Below are positions 1 to 9,182 of a stretch of DNA of 64,000 bases, in pieces. The DNA is from Planctobacterium marinum. Lineage in GTDB: Bacteria > Pseudomonadota > Gammaproteobacteria > Enterobacterales > Alteromonadaceae. The notes beneath the pieces are model-generated. The model searched no databases. It was not told the origin of the DNA and saw nothing but the letters and a program-made list of their open reading frames with translations. Location: positions 299,736-363,735 of the forward strand of contig NZ_JAJEWQ010000003.1 in the NCBI RefSeq assembly GCF_020687805.1, in the 5' to 3' direction. Both the position numbers and the translations under genes were made by a program. The stretch's first letter is position 1, and each line of letters starts with the position of its first letter.

Positions 1-190
1 AGGCGAAAGCATTACTTTGGCAGCGGATTACAATCGCAGCCAATGGCAATTAACCGGTAACGTTGCCGGTCAGCCTCCCTTTACCGGAACAGTCATTCAC
101 AAAGGTTGGCAGGTTACCGAGATGAAACTACCCGCGGTGGTGGAAGGTACTAACCTGAATGTGGTTGCCGCTGCCGAGGTGGAGCTATGA
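1..190 (+). CDS. DUF2760 domain-containing protein, C-terminal fragment
   Basis: The frame is open from position 2 to the TGA at 188-190 and encodes about 62 residues, including GWQVTEMKLPAVVEGTNL, which resembles the C-terminus of DUF2760 proteins. The 5' part lies outside the window. The stop overlaps the next start as ATGA, so it should be translationally coupled to the following Hsp70 gene. DUF2760 genes are known to sit beside this type of Hsp70. The molecular function is unknown. The family call rests on a short tail and on context. Confidence 0.6.
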   Translation, partial: GESITLAADYNRSQWQLTGNVAGQPPFTGTVIHKGWQVTEMKLPAVVEGTNLNVVAAAEVEL

Positions 191-2007
191 GTGAGGCCCG
201 ATTTAGTGTCGGTATCGACTTAGGTACCACTCACTGTGTGTTGTCCTACACTGAAATAGACAACGAAAACCAACAAACGCAAGCAATCCTTGGCATTCCA
301 CAGTTAGTGGCGCCGGGTCAGGTGGAACAACGAGAGGCCTTGCCCTCATTTTTGTTTTTACCCAACGCTGCACAATTTGACAGTCAACAACTGGCTTTAC
401 CCTGGTCTCAGGAATATCCGGTTACCGGCCAATTCGCCAGAGATTTGGGTCAAAAAACCCCGGACAGATTGATCAGCAGCGCCAAAAGTTGGCTGTGCCA
501 CAGCCAGGTAGACCGCCGCAGTGGCATTCTGCCCATTGACGCGCCAGAAGACGTTACCAGGCTGTCACCCTTTGACGCTTCCAAAGTCTATTTACAACAT
601 TTGCACAGTGCCTGGCAGCAACAGTTTCCTGATGCCCCGCTTAACGAACAACAAGTGGTGATCACGGTGCCTGCATCCTTTGATCCCGCCGCCAGAGAAC
701 TGACGATGGCCGCTGCCGCAGAGGCAGGCTTAGACCACGCCGTACTGCTGGAAGAACCCCAGGCAGCCTTATACAGTTGGATAGCTAAAGCCGGTGACAA
801 CTGGCGTGTACAGGTGTCTGTAGGCGATATTATTTTGGTGGTAGATATCGGTGGTGGTACCACGGATTTATCCCTGATGGCCGTCAGTGAAGAACAAGGA
901 GCACTGCAACTGACCCGAATCGCAGTCGGTGATCATATCCTGCTGGGCGGTGACAACATGGATCTCACCCTGGCTCACGTGGTGGCGCAAAAACTGGCGC
1001 AACGGGGCAATCGTCTGCAACCCTGGCAAATAAATGGTCTGGCGCATGCCTGTCGCTCAGCCAAAGAAACACTACTGAGTGACAATGACACTCAACAGGT
1101 GCCTCTGGTAGTACCCAGCAGAGGTTCCAGTTTAATGGGTGGCAGCTTGCGCGCTGAATTAACTCGCGATGAAGTACAACGAGTACTGATTGAAGGCTTC
1201 TTCCCAGTTGTTCCCGCTGATGCCGCGCCTCAAAAACGCGGACGAGCAGCACTGTCCACCGTCAGTCTGCCCTTTGAACAGGACGCCGCCATTACCCGTC
1301 ACCTGGCCGCTTTTTTGCAGAAACAAAAACAGGCCAGCGAACATTTGCATGGATTCAACGGTGACAATGCCAATAGTTTTATGCACCCCACCGCTATTTT
1401 GTTTAATGGCGGCGTTGCCAAAGCTGACAATATCGTGACCCGCATCACAGAAGTGGTAAACAGCTGGCTGAGCAGCGAACAGGACAATGGCCTGAAAGTG
1501 TTAACCGGCATAGATGTAGATCAGGCGGTAGCCAAAGGGGCCAGTTATTATGGTCAGGTCAGACTCGGAGACGGCATCAGAATTCGCGGAGGCACCGCAG
1601 CGGCGTATTACGTGGGTATAGAGTCTGCTATGCCCGCCATTCCGGGCATGCCACCGCCAATGGAAGCTTACTGTTTGGCGCCATTTGGTATGGAAGAAGG
1701 CACAGAGGCGAATTTGCCATCACAGGTATTTTCTCTGGTGGTGGGTGAGCCGGTCCGGTTCAGCTTTTACGAATCAAAAACCCGCCGGGAAGATCAACCT
1801 GGCACCCGTTTAGATTTCTGGAGTGAAGAAGAGCTAACCGAATTACCGGAAATCGAGGTAACGCTGCACTCTGACAAATACAAGGCCGGAGACACCGCTT
1901 CCGTGCAATTACTGGCGTCCATCAATGAATTAGGCACACTGCAACTCAGTGCTATGGATGTCAACAGTGACGATCATTGGCAGGTTAGTTTCGATACCCG
2001 AAATTAA
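187..2007 (+). CDS. Hsp70 family chaperone, non-canonical
   Basis: An ATPase of the actin/Hsp70 fold, 606 aa. The first phosphate motif GIDLGTTH is at about residues 9-16, the second, VDIGGGTTDL, near 219, and the adenosine motif ILFNGGVA near 403. The remainder fits a short beta-type substrate domain. There is no long helical lid and no C-terminal EEVD-like tail, unlike DnaK, so it belongs with HscC/YegD-like Hsp70s. No dnaJ or grpE lies in the visible part. It overlaps the DUF2760 gene by 4 bp and lies 86 bp before a second Hsp70 on the same strand, so an operon is likely. It probably acts in the cytoplasm; clients are unknown. Confidence 0.88.
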   Translation: MSEARFSVGIDLGTTHCVLSYTEIDNENQQTQAILGIPQLVAPGQVEQREALPSFLFLPNAAQFDSQQLALPWSQEYPVTGQFARDLGQKTPDRLISSAKSWLCHSQVDRRSGILPIDAPEDVTRLSPFDASKVYLQHLHSAWQQQFPDAPLNEQQVVITVPASFDPAARELTMAAAAEAGLDHAVLLEEPQAALYSWIAKAGDNWRVQVSVGDIILVVDIGGGTTDLSLMAVSEEQGALQLTRIAVGDHILLGGDNMDLTLAHVVAQKLAQRGNRLQPWQINGLAHACRSAKETLLSDNDTQQVPLVVPSRGSSLMGGSLRAELTRDEVQRVLIEGFFPVVPADAAPQKRGRAALSTVSLPFEQDAAITRHLAAFLQKQKQASEHLHGFNGDNANSFMHPTAILFNGGVAKADNIVTRITEVVNSWLSSEQDNGLKVLTGIDVDQAVAKGASYYGQVRLGDGIRIRGGTAAAYYVGIESAMPAIPGMPPPMEAYCLAPFGMEEGTEANLPSQVFSLVVGEPVRFSFYESKTRREDQPGTRLDFWSEEELTELPEIEVTLHSDKYKAGDTASVQLLASINELGTLQLSAMDVNSDDHWQVSFDTRN

Positions 2008-2093
2008 ACCAGATCGGTGTAGCCAGATCTCATCTGGCTACCTGTCTTTCAGATACATCACAATTCTTACAGCGCTGAAAAAGTCACTCAATT

Positions 2094-4778
2094 ATGCAAA
2101 AGAAATATGTTTTAGGCATTGACCTTGGCACCACCAACATCGTAGTTAGTTATTACTCACTGACTGATAAAAAAAGTGATATCAAGATATTTCCTATTCC
2201 ACAGGTGGTAGCTCCGGGTCAGATTGAAGCACTCCCCTTATTGCCTGCCTTGCGTTATCACTACGCTGAGGAGTTTGACCAATCAGCCACACAGTTGCCC
2301 TGGAAAACCGATACAATCAACAGTGAACTCGCTAAAGCGGTCATCGGTAAATATGCTCAGGAGTTGGGCAATAAAACCCCGTCGCGCCTGGTGAGTAGTG
2401 CCAAAAGTTGGCTGGGTTACCGCGGCGAATCCAACGCCGAGATTCACCTTCCTGAACAAGCCCCGGAAGGTGTGCAAACCTGCACGCCACTGGAAGCCAC
2501 AGCCAGTTATCTGGCCTACATTGCCGCCGCCTGGGATCATCAGTTTCCCGATGCCCCGATAGCACAACAGTCAGTAGTCATCACCGTACCGGCTTCATTT
2601 GATGATATCGCCAGAGCGTTAACTATTGAGGCCATTAAGCGCGCCGGATTTAAAGATTTTAGTTTACTGGAAGAACCGCAGGCCGCCTGTTATTACTGGG
2701 TCGCTGAGCACAACACAGAGACGCTAAAAGGCCATAAACACCTGATGGTGTGTGACGTGGGTGGCGGTACCACCGATTTTACCCTGATCAAAATCGGTAA
2801 ATTTTCCGAAAACAGCCCGGTGCCGGAGTTGGAACGCATCGCCGTCGGTGATCACCTGATGCTGGGTGGCGATAATATGGATCTCACACTGGCAGTCCGG
2901 GTGCTGCAGAAAATGGAATTGGAGCCCACGCAGCGCAACATGAGCCAGTTACTGGTGCAATGTCAGCGGGCCAAAGAAATCTTGTTGTCAGACGAGGCAC
3001 CTGATGAAATTCGCATTCAGTTGCAAACCGGTGGCAGCAGTTTATTTGGCAGCGTGAAGGAAACCCGCTTAACCCAGAAAGAAGTGCAACAAGCATTGCT
3101 GGACGGCTTTTTCCCTCTGGTGACCAGTGGCAGTCATCCCAAGTCCCGCAAACGCTCACTATCAGATTTATCCCTGCCCTATCCCGCAGATGCGGCTATC
3201 TCCAGGCATATTTCCAGCTTCCTGAGCAATGAACAGCAAGCCTTGTCGGACGCTGAAAACGACACTCAGGACATGGTAATCCCCGATGTCTGGCTGTTAA
3301 ACGGTGGTCCTTTCTTAAGTGCACAAATCCAGACCCGGTTAAAAGCCCTGGTGGATGGCTGGAGCAGCGACAACGATATCACCTGGCTGACTAATCCCGA
3401 ACCACAAACCGCTGTCGCTAAAGGCGCAACCTTATATGGTCGTGCCAAAGAGCAAAACCAAAAACTCATTAAAAGCGCGGTGGTACGTCACTACTTTCTG
3501 AAAGCTGCCAGTGCCGAAGGCAACAAAGCCATCTGCCTGTTGCCCAAGCACACTGAACTCAATACAGCGCAGCAGTTAGCTCAGCAGTTCACTTTACGCA
3601 AAGGGCAAAAAGTGCAGTTTGATATTGGCTACAGCCTGGAAGAAAAGTCCTTCAGTGTAGGTGAAACCCTGCCCTGGCATGAAAGCCTGCACCAATTACC
3701 GGGCCTGAAAACCACACTGGAAGGTGATTCAGAGGTAGAGGTAAATATTGTTGCGCAACTGGATGAGCTGGGCGTACTCAATGTGGTGCTACATGAAGTG
3801 GGTTCTGCAAATCAACATGAATTAGCCTTTAATTTGCGCAACGAAGAAGACACCAGTCAGGCAGAGTTACACGCTAATATTTACAAAGCCATTGCCGCTA
3901 TTGATAGCTGGTTTGGTCCGGCCGGTAAAAAACCGGCTAAAGAGCCTCTGCGTAAAACCCTGGAAAAACTGTTAGGCAAACGGGACAGCTGGAACAGCGC
4001 CGATGCCCGGTATTTGTTTGACCACCTGTTGGCACAGGTGAGTCGTCGTCGACGCAGTGAAACCCATGAACGCACCTGGTTTAACATGGCAGGCTTCTGT
4101 TTGCGTCCAGGTATTGGCTATCCTGGTGATAAACAGCGCATCGAGGCCATTTGGTCGTTATACAGTCAGGGCATTCAATTTGTGCAATCCGCTGAAATCT
4201 GGGCTCAATGGTGGGCTTTCTGGCGTCGCGCCGCAGCAGGTCTGACTCAGGAGCAACAGCTGATCTTGTATACCGATACTAATCATGTGTTACCCGCCAA
4301 CAAACGCAAACAAGGTGGTAAAGTAAAAGTTACCGCCGCGGTTGAAGAGAAAATCCGCTTAATTGGTAGCCTGGAACGCCTGCCCACGGATATCAAACTC
4401 AACATTTTGAACAGCATCAGCAATCAACTGGGTGACAAAAAAGTCAATAAAGATATGGCCTGGAGCGCAGCGCGCCTGATAAATCGCAAAATGATTTATG
4501 CTGACAGCCGCTATGTGGTGCCGGTAGAAGTGGCGCAAAGCCTGATCGAAAAAGCATTACAGCAGGACTGGAAAAATAACCCCAATCTGGCGTTATTGGC
4601 AGTATCCGGCGCTAAACCAGTGGCTGATGTCGATCCCATAGATGAAAAACTGAAGCAACAAATTGCAGAACGACTCAGTTCACAGGACAGCTATCTGGCC
4701 ATTCTGAAGGGAGACGAAAGCGCCAACCAGAACAACCAGTTATGGGGCGACGAGTTACCTTCCGGGCTGATACTTTGA
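2094..4778 (+). CDS. Hsp70 family protein with C-terminal DUF3731-like extension
   Basis: An 894-aa Hsp70-type ATPase. GIDLGTTN is at residues 8-15, CDVGGGTTDF near 220 and LLNGGP near 401, all intact. It aligns along its first 560 residues with the preceding Hsp70 (shared AVGDH-LGGDNMDLTLA and TVPASFD segments), so the two are paralogues. The last 320 residues are an added, mostly helical domain with a basic RRRRSETHERTWF stretch, as in Hsp70 proteins carrying DUF3731. It probably forms a functional unit with the upstream Hsp70 and the DUF2760 protein. The start ATG at 2094 gives a normal N-terminus. Function beyond ATP-dependent chaperone activity is unknown. Confidence 0.85.
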   Translation: MQKKYVLGIDLGTTNIVVSYYSLTDKKSDIKIFPIPQVVAPGQIEALPLLPALRYHYAEEFDQSATQLPWKTDTINSELAKAVIGKYAQELGNKTPSRLVSSAKSWLGYRGESNAEIHLPEQAPEGVQTCTPLEATASYLAYIAAAWDHQFPDAPIAQQSVVITVPASFDDIARALTIEAIKRAGFKDFSLLEEPQAACYYWVAEHNTETLKGHKHLMVCDVGGGTTDFTLIKIGKFSENSPVPELERIAVGDHLMLGGDNMDLTLAVRVLQKMELEPTQRNMSQLLVQCQRAKEILLSDEAPDEIRIQLQTGGSSLFGSVKETRLTQKEVQQALLDGFFPLVTSGSHPKSRKRSLSDLSLPYPADAAISRHISSFLSNEQQALSDAENDTQDMVIPDVWLLNGGPFLSAQIQTRLKALVDGWSSDNDITWLTNPEPQTAVAKGATLYGRAKEQNQKLIKSAVVRHYFLKAASAEGNKAICLLPKHTELNTAQQLAQQFTLRKGQKVQFDIGYSLEEKSFSVGETLPWHESLHQLPGLKTTLEGDSEVEVNIVAQLDELGVLNVVLHEVGSANQHELAFNLRNEEDTSQAELHANIYKAIAAIDSWFGPAGKKPAKEPLRKTLEKLLGKRDSWNSADARYLFDHLLAQVSRRRRSETHERTWFNMAGFCLRPGIGYPGDKQRIEAIWSLYSQGIQFVQSAEIWAQWWAFWRRAAAGLTQEQQLILYTDTNHVLPANKRKQGGKVKVTAAVEEKIRLIGSLERLPTDIKLNILNSISNQLGDKKVNKDMAWSAARLINRKMIYADSRYVVPVEVAQSLIEKALQQDWKNNPNLALLAVSGAKPVADVDPIDEKLKQQIAERLSSQDSYLAILKGDESANQNNQLWGDELPSGLIL

Positions 4779-4904
4779 AAAAGTAAATAACCCATCATCT
4801 AAAGAAGATGGCTTTGTATTGACTCCGTATAAGGGAGTTCAGAAAGTCAGCAATTTGTTCAGTTCGAAGTGCTATTCATGGTCCCTTTAAACGCAGTAAG
4901 CTAA

Positions 4905-5005
4905 GTATTCAGATCACACAACAATGAGAAGTATCAGGGAAGATACTTCAATCAATGCCAGTATAGGGACATACTGTCATTGATGGTCATTGTTGTGCTG
5001 AATAC
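4905..5005 (+). ncRNA. Predicted three-way-junction structure, possible structured RNA
   Basis: The outer stem pairs 4905-4927 with 4987-5005: 19 base pairs with one 4-nt bulge. Inside are two side-by-side hairpins. One has an 8-bp stem GAAGTATC/GATACTTC (4928-4949) with loop AGGGAA. The other has a 14-nt-arm stem (4951-4984, one mismatch) with loop AGGGAC. Both apical loops on the plus strand carry GGA, as in CsrA-binding RNAs, and further GGA motifs occur nearby. No clear promoter was found. It may instead be a palindromic DNA repeat; only the pairing is directly seen. Confidence 0.4.
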
Positions 5006-5194
5006 GAAAGTTACGCTTTGCGTGTCAAGGGCTGCGGAGGATTCTTAAGGAGTGCCGCAGGCAGCATTCCTTAAGGCGTCGCCGGCGCCCCGGCAAAACA
5101 ACATCAAGCGTTGAAATTTTGGTACTTTGCGGGCAAAGCCCTTTTGAAAGATAAGCACCTACTGAAATAGGTGGTTTTGGGCTGAAAACCAAAA

Positions 5195-5215
5195 CAGCGG
5201 GCCAACGCCCGCTGT
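5195..5215. terminator. GC-rich hairpin, probable bidirectional terminator
   Basis: CAGCGGGC and GCCCGCTG pair around a CAAC loop just past the stop codons of the convergent second Hsp70 gene and the ABC permease gene. AAAAC precedes it and TACTATTTC follows, so the T-tract is weak on the plus strand and moderate on the minus strand. Confidence 0.5.
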
Positions 5216-5233
5216 ACTATTTCATCCTAAGCG

Positions 5234-6427
5234 CTACCTGAACAGTACCTTTTCCTGTTTAAACCAGTACACACAGAAGGCCAGCAGGCCACCAGCAATC
5301 ACCAAAGTGGAAGTCAGGATGCCCATTAAGGCGAAATAATCCATGGTGCCTTTGATCAGTTCTTTGATGGCCAAAGCCACGTTAGTCAGCGGCACCCAGG
5401 CCCAGATCCCTTCCAATGTAATGCCAGGCGCCATCGCCACAACGATGGGCAAGATCACCATGAGAATCAGACTGCTCATATAGCTTTGCGCTTCTTTATA
5501 ACTGCGGGCATAAATCGACAGGCTCAACAAGATAGCGGCAAAAATAGACGCCACCGGCACCAGCATCACAAACATCAGAATGTAATCGATAACGGCAATC
5601 TGGGTCATCATGTCCTGAATAAAAGTGATGGCCATGCCCTGACCTATCATAAGGCCCCAAAAGCCCATACTGAATATGGTTACCAGCGCTGCCACTATGG
5701 CCGCAATCAGCACTACCACAAACTTGCCCAGCACCAGTTGAGTTCTGTCCAGTGGCACCAGCAATAAAGTTTCCAGTGTGCCTCGTTCTTTTTCACCCGC
5801 GGCCAAATCACTGGCCGGTACCATGGCACCTTGCAGACACAATATGAACAACATATAAGGGATCAATCCGCCGATTTTTTCCCCCCAGTTTTCACGGGCT
5901 TCTGCGATATTGTCTTTTTCCAGAACCACGGGTTTTAACAACGCCAACTGCTTAGACTCTGGCACCGACAATGTTTCAAAAGCCTGCTGCCGCTTATTTT
6001 CGTTCAGCGTAGCCACATACTCTTTGATGCGGGTTTCCACCATATTCAGGCCAGCATCATTTAAATACAGGGTCACGGTACTTTGCCCCACGTCCAGTAC
6101 TGCGCCGGCGGCATTAGCGTCCAGTTCAATAACAAAATCTAACTGCTTGTCGCGGATTTGTTGTTTAAAATCAGTTGGTTCCGCTAAAGAAACCAATTCA
6201 AAACTGGCATCATCGCTAATTTGCTGCACCAGTTCAGGATGATGTTGACCGCCAAGCACGGCAAATTTGAGTACTTTGTTTTGTGCGTCATCTAATGCTT
6301 TGGAGGTGAAATAGCCAATGGCACCAAACATAGCAGGGAACACCAGCATCGGTAAGGCAATCATAAAAAACAGGGTTTTGCGGTCCCGCAATAACTCTTT
6401 AAGCTCTTTTTGTACCACTAACCACAT
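5234..6427 (-). CDS. ABC-2 type exporter permease, NatB-like
   Basis: Integral membrane permease of 397 aa. The N-terminus KELKELLRDRKTLFFMIALPML is typical of NatB/ABC-2 permeases, with TM1 at about residues 18-40. A long extracytoplasmic region at about 45-190 follows, then about five TM segments from 190 to 390 and a cytoplasmic tail. The conserved GEKERGTLETLL motif after TM2 is present. It overlaps the ATPase gene at TAATG, so the two are translationally coupled. NatAB of Bacillus exports sodium; similar systems of unknown substrate are common in Alteromonadales, so sodium is a possibility only. Confidence 0.85.
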   Translation of the reverse strand: MWLVVQKELKELLRDRKTLFFMIALPMLVFPAMFGAIGYFTSKALDDAQNKVLKFAVLGGQHHPELVQQISDDASFELVSLAEPTDFKQQIRDKQLDFVIELDANAAGAVLDVGQSTVTLYLNDAGLNMVETRIKEYVATLNENKRQQAFETLSVPESKQLALLKPVVLEKDNIAEARENWGEKIGGLIPYMLFILCLQGAMVPASDLAAGEKERGTLETLLLVPLDRTQLVLGKFVVVLIAAIVAALVTIFSMGFWGLMIGQGMAITFIQDMMTQIAVIDYILMFVMLVPVASIFAAILLSLSIYARSYKEAQSYMSSLILMVILPIVVAMAPGITLEGIWAWVPLTNVALAIKELIKGTMDYFALMGILTSTLVIAGGLLAFCVYWFKQEKVLFR

Positions 6428-7203
6428 TAGCCTTCTCCTCGCAGAATATTCATAAACGCGCTGTTCATTGACTGACCCGCCCCTCTAAATTGCGCAATAT
6501 CATTCATATACTGAGTGCGCCCCAAATTAATAACGGTGACCTGATCACACAATTCCGCCACTTCATCCAGATGATGAGTAGAAAAAATTACCGGGGTATT
6601 TTGTGCTTTAAGGTGTCGGATAAAATCCATAACGGTTTGTGTCGCCATAATATCCAGACCGGTTGTAGGCTCATCCAGCACCACCACTGAGGGTGAATGC
6701 ACCACCGCTCTGGCAATGGCGGTTTTTTGTTTCATGCCGCTGGAATAGTGCTCTGAACGGCGGTCCAGCCAGGCATCCATATCCAGCATGTCAGACAGTT
6801 CCTGAACCCTGTGCTCAGTTTCTTTGGCAGACATACCGTGCAGGCGAGCAAAATAACTGATGTTTTCGCGTCCGGTTAAACGGCCATACAGCCCGGTATT
6901 ACCGGACAAAAAGCCAATGGATTTGCGGGCAATAGCGGGAGAATCTGCGACATTGTGACCGTTAATGGCTATTTCACCTTTATCGGCCTTTAAGGCCGAT
7001 GACAACACTCTGAGGGTGGTGGTTTTGCCGGCGCCATTTGGCCCCAATAATCCCAACACTTGTCCTTTTTCACAGTGAAAAGACACGTCTTCCACCGAAT
7101 AAAAGAAAGGCCCTTTCAATCGCGGATCGGCTTTTTCCTGTGCCGTCAGCTTTTTGGGATTTTCAACGCGAAATCGTTTTGCCAGTTGCTTAACTGTAAT
7201 CAT
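6427..7203 (-). CDS. ABC transporter ATP-binding protein, NatA-like
   Basis: Cytoplasmic ATPase subunit of 258 aa for the permease encoded next to it. It shows Walker A GPNGAGKTT, signature YSSGMKQK, Walker B VVVLDEPTTGLD and the switch histidine in STHHLDE. The insertion near the N-terminus (ENPKKLTAQEKADPR) is a feature of NatA-like proteins of this group. The start ATG is at 7203. The short A+T-rich upstream region (7204-7380) separates it from a divergent Yip1-family gene and should hold both promoters. Confidence 0.88.
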   Translation of the reverse strand: MITVKQLAKRFRVENPKKLTAQEKADPRLKGPFFYSVEDVSFHCEKGQVLGLLGPNGAGKTTTLRVLSSALKADKGEIAINGHNVADSPAIARKSIGFLSGNTGLYGRLTGRENISYFARLHGMSAKETEHRVQELSDMLDMDAWLDRRSEHYSSGMKQKTAIARAVVHSPSVVVLDEPTTGLDIMATQTVMDFIRHLKAQNTPVIFSTHHLDEVAELCDQVTVINLGRTQYMNDIAQFRGAGQSMNSAFMNILRGEG

Positions 7204-7380
7204 CCGTTTATACCTGTTATTTTGTTTTTGGAACTATCATAGTGTGACTATGCTGATTTTTATTACAAAGAAAATTTTTTATCTGTTTTTTTGGGGACAG
7301 CTTGTGTAAAAATTAGGACGAAGACAGGCGCATTGGCGCAGAATTACCAAAGACATGAGAAAACAACAGGTCAGGATATA

Positions 7381-8217
7381 ATGGACGACAATAAACAGGC
7401 TCCCGAAAAGCCAGAAGAACCACAGTCAGGCAATACCGAATCACCAGAAGAAGCGCAACCGACAGCAGAGAACCCTTATGCCGGCCCGACAGAGAGCCAG
7501 CCTGACGAATCTCCGGCAAATGCGATGGGCCCCATCGCGGCATTACAGGCCATTATTCTAAAACCTAATTCAGTGTTTGCCCGTATCAAAGATGCGCACA
7601 ACTGGTCGTGGGTGGCCTTTATATTTGTGGCCTTCTTCTCTGTACTGCCGACCTGGTTGTATTTCAATCAGATTGACATGAACTGGTACAGCGATATGGC
7701 GATTGAAATGCAGATGCCTGATGTCAGCCCGGCAGAGAAAGAACAGGCAAAACAACTGATGTTACAACAAAGCATCGGTAGTTTTACCGCCTTCTTTTTG
7801 GTCATTGGTATAGTTATCATCAACGCGGTATTTGCCTTTTATCTGACAAAAATTACCCAAATTGATGAAGACAATGTATTGGGATTCAGCGACTGGTACG
7901 GCTTTACCTGGTGGGTGTCATTGCCATTTGCGTTTTTTAGCATCTTAACGACGATCATACTTCTGCTCTTTGGCGGCCCACAAACACCACCTGAATATCT
8001 GAGCGTATTTTCCCTGGCGTTTGTATTAGGTCTGACCATGGATTCAGCCTGGCATGGCTGGGCACAAGGGATCAGTGTGGATGCATTATGGGTGATTTAT
8101 CTGACAGCAGTGGGTGTCAGCCAATGGACCCGGTTAAGCACCCGGCAATGCACCATTATCGCCACTGCACCCTTTGCCATAATCTGGGGTGTGTGGGCAC
8201 TATTTCTTATTTTTTAA
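7381..8217 (+). CDS. Yip1-family integral membrane protein
   Basis: Encodes 278 aa from the ATG at 7381, chosen because TCAGGA lies 5 nt upstream. A TTG 90 bp earlier keeps the frame open but lacks a ribosome site. The first 50 residues are acidic and rich in Pro, Glu and Gln. About five TM segments follow from residue 80 on, with the pattern of Yip1 domains. In gammaproteobacteria these proteins have no firm function. It is divergent from the NatAB-like exporter genes. Confidence 0.78.
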   Translation: MDDNKQAPEKPEEPQSGNTESPEEAQPTAENPYAGPTESQPDESPANAMGPIAALQAIILKPNSVFARIKDAHNWSWVAFIFVAFFSVLPTWLYFNQIDMNWYSDMAIEMQMPDVSPAEKEQAKQLMLQQSIGSFTAFFLVIGIVIINAVFAFYLTKITQIDEDNVLGFSDWYGFTWWVSLPFAFFSILTTIILLLFGGPQTPPEYLSVFSLAFVLGLTMDSAWHGWAQGISVDALWVIYLTAVGVSQWTRLSTRQCTIIATAPFAIIWGVWALFLIF

Positions 8218-8240
8218 GACCAGGGCCCCACTTTTTGAGA

Positions 8241-9077
8241 TCAGGCTCTTGTCCGTAACGGCCTGAAATAGTCCTGATTGTCATAGTATTCAGGGCTGTC
8301 ATTGTTGGGGTCCCAACCTGGGATCCCCAAAAGTGGTAAAGGCTTCATCATTTTCTTTTCCCTGAACAACGCACCTTTGTGGATAAGCTTGCACAATTCG
8401 TTGTCCAGATATTGATACTGTTCTTCAAGCGGCATTGCATAAAAATCATCGGTGACAGCGATAGCGATGTATTTACCGGTCAAACCAATGTATGGCGCTA
8501 ACAACATTTCGTAATTGGCGTGTCCAAACATAAAAAGCTGCGTTGAAGCCTGCCATTTTTGCCGCTGTTCGACAAAGGCCTCATGCCATTGGTGATTTTG
8601 CAAGGCTTGCAGATGTGTTTTATCGCGATAAGTCAACACCGCGCCACACTCATCAGAATGAGTAACGCGATTTCTGACCGCAGTGCGGGGATGCAAGCCG
8701 TGTTGTTGAATTTCAGAGATATGCAGTTGATTTAAGGCTTTTTTACTGGCCGGAAACAGACACCAGATAAGCGCATTAAACAGGTCATGCCAGCTGTCAG
8801 GCCTGGTGGGTACGCAACCGGTCTGATGAATGATTTCTTCGTAATACAGGCCGTCGGTTTGCAGCGCGGTTTCTTTTTTCTGCAATGCAGCATCACAAAC
8901 GAAGCGCATCCCCGACAACCCACTTGCCGCTGCCCATGCATTGAGCGTGGCGACATCCACAAAAACTGATTGCTGTTGCATTCTGAAAAGCTGTGCCAGA
9001 TGCTTAAAATAAGGCTTTTCCAGCCAGGAGGTAAACCAATTTTCAGGGGTGACAAATCGTTTTGGGGAATACTGCAA
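8241..9077 (-). CDS. DUF3025 domain-containing protein
   Basis: A 278-aa soluble protein without signal peptide. It shows the DUF3025 pattern: an N-terminal helical part, a central WHDLFNALIWCLFPASKKALN segment (residues about 99-119) and a C-terminal PLLGIPGWDPNN motif. The function of this proteobacterial family is unknown. It faces the Yip1-family gene tail to tail with a 23-bp gap, and its 5' end is divergent from the M28 peptidase gene. Confidence 0.8.
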   Translation of the reverse strand: MQYSPKRFVTPENWFTSWLEKPYFKHLAQLFRMQQQSVFVDVATLNAWAAASGLSGMRFVCDAALQKKETALQTDGLYYEEIIHQTGCVPTRPDSWHDLFNALIWCLFPASKKALNQLHISEIQQHGLHPRTAVRNRVTHSDECGAVLTYRDKTHLQALQNHQWHEAFVEQRQKWQASTQLFMFGHANYEMLLAPYIGLTGKYIAIAVTDDFYAMPLEEQYQYLDNELCKLIHKGALFREKKMMKPLPLLGIPGWDPNNDSPEYYDNQDYFRPLRTRA

Positions 9078-9182
9078 ACCACGTTCCGGTTGATAAAGAT
9101 GAGAATTTGAATAAGCTTAAGCACGGAATCCTGTCCCAAGGGACAAATCTCCCGACAGAAAACATTATACAAGAGAATAAAA

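Larger units (their letters stand above)
4779..5233. other. Hairpin-dense intergenic region between convergent genes
   Basis: These 455 bp hold no convincing ORF but many inverted repeats. A GACTCC/GGGAGTTC hairpin lies at about 4820-4840. The 101-nt branched structure at 4905-5005 follows. A GC-rich pair around CTTAAGGAGTGC and GCATTCCTTAAG lies at about 5043-5076, CACCT/AGGTG near 5156-5173, and a terminator-like stem at 5195-5215. Two convergent genes would need only one terminator, so most of this structure is unexplained. Confidence 0.6.
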
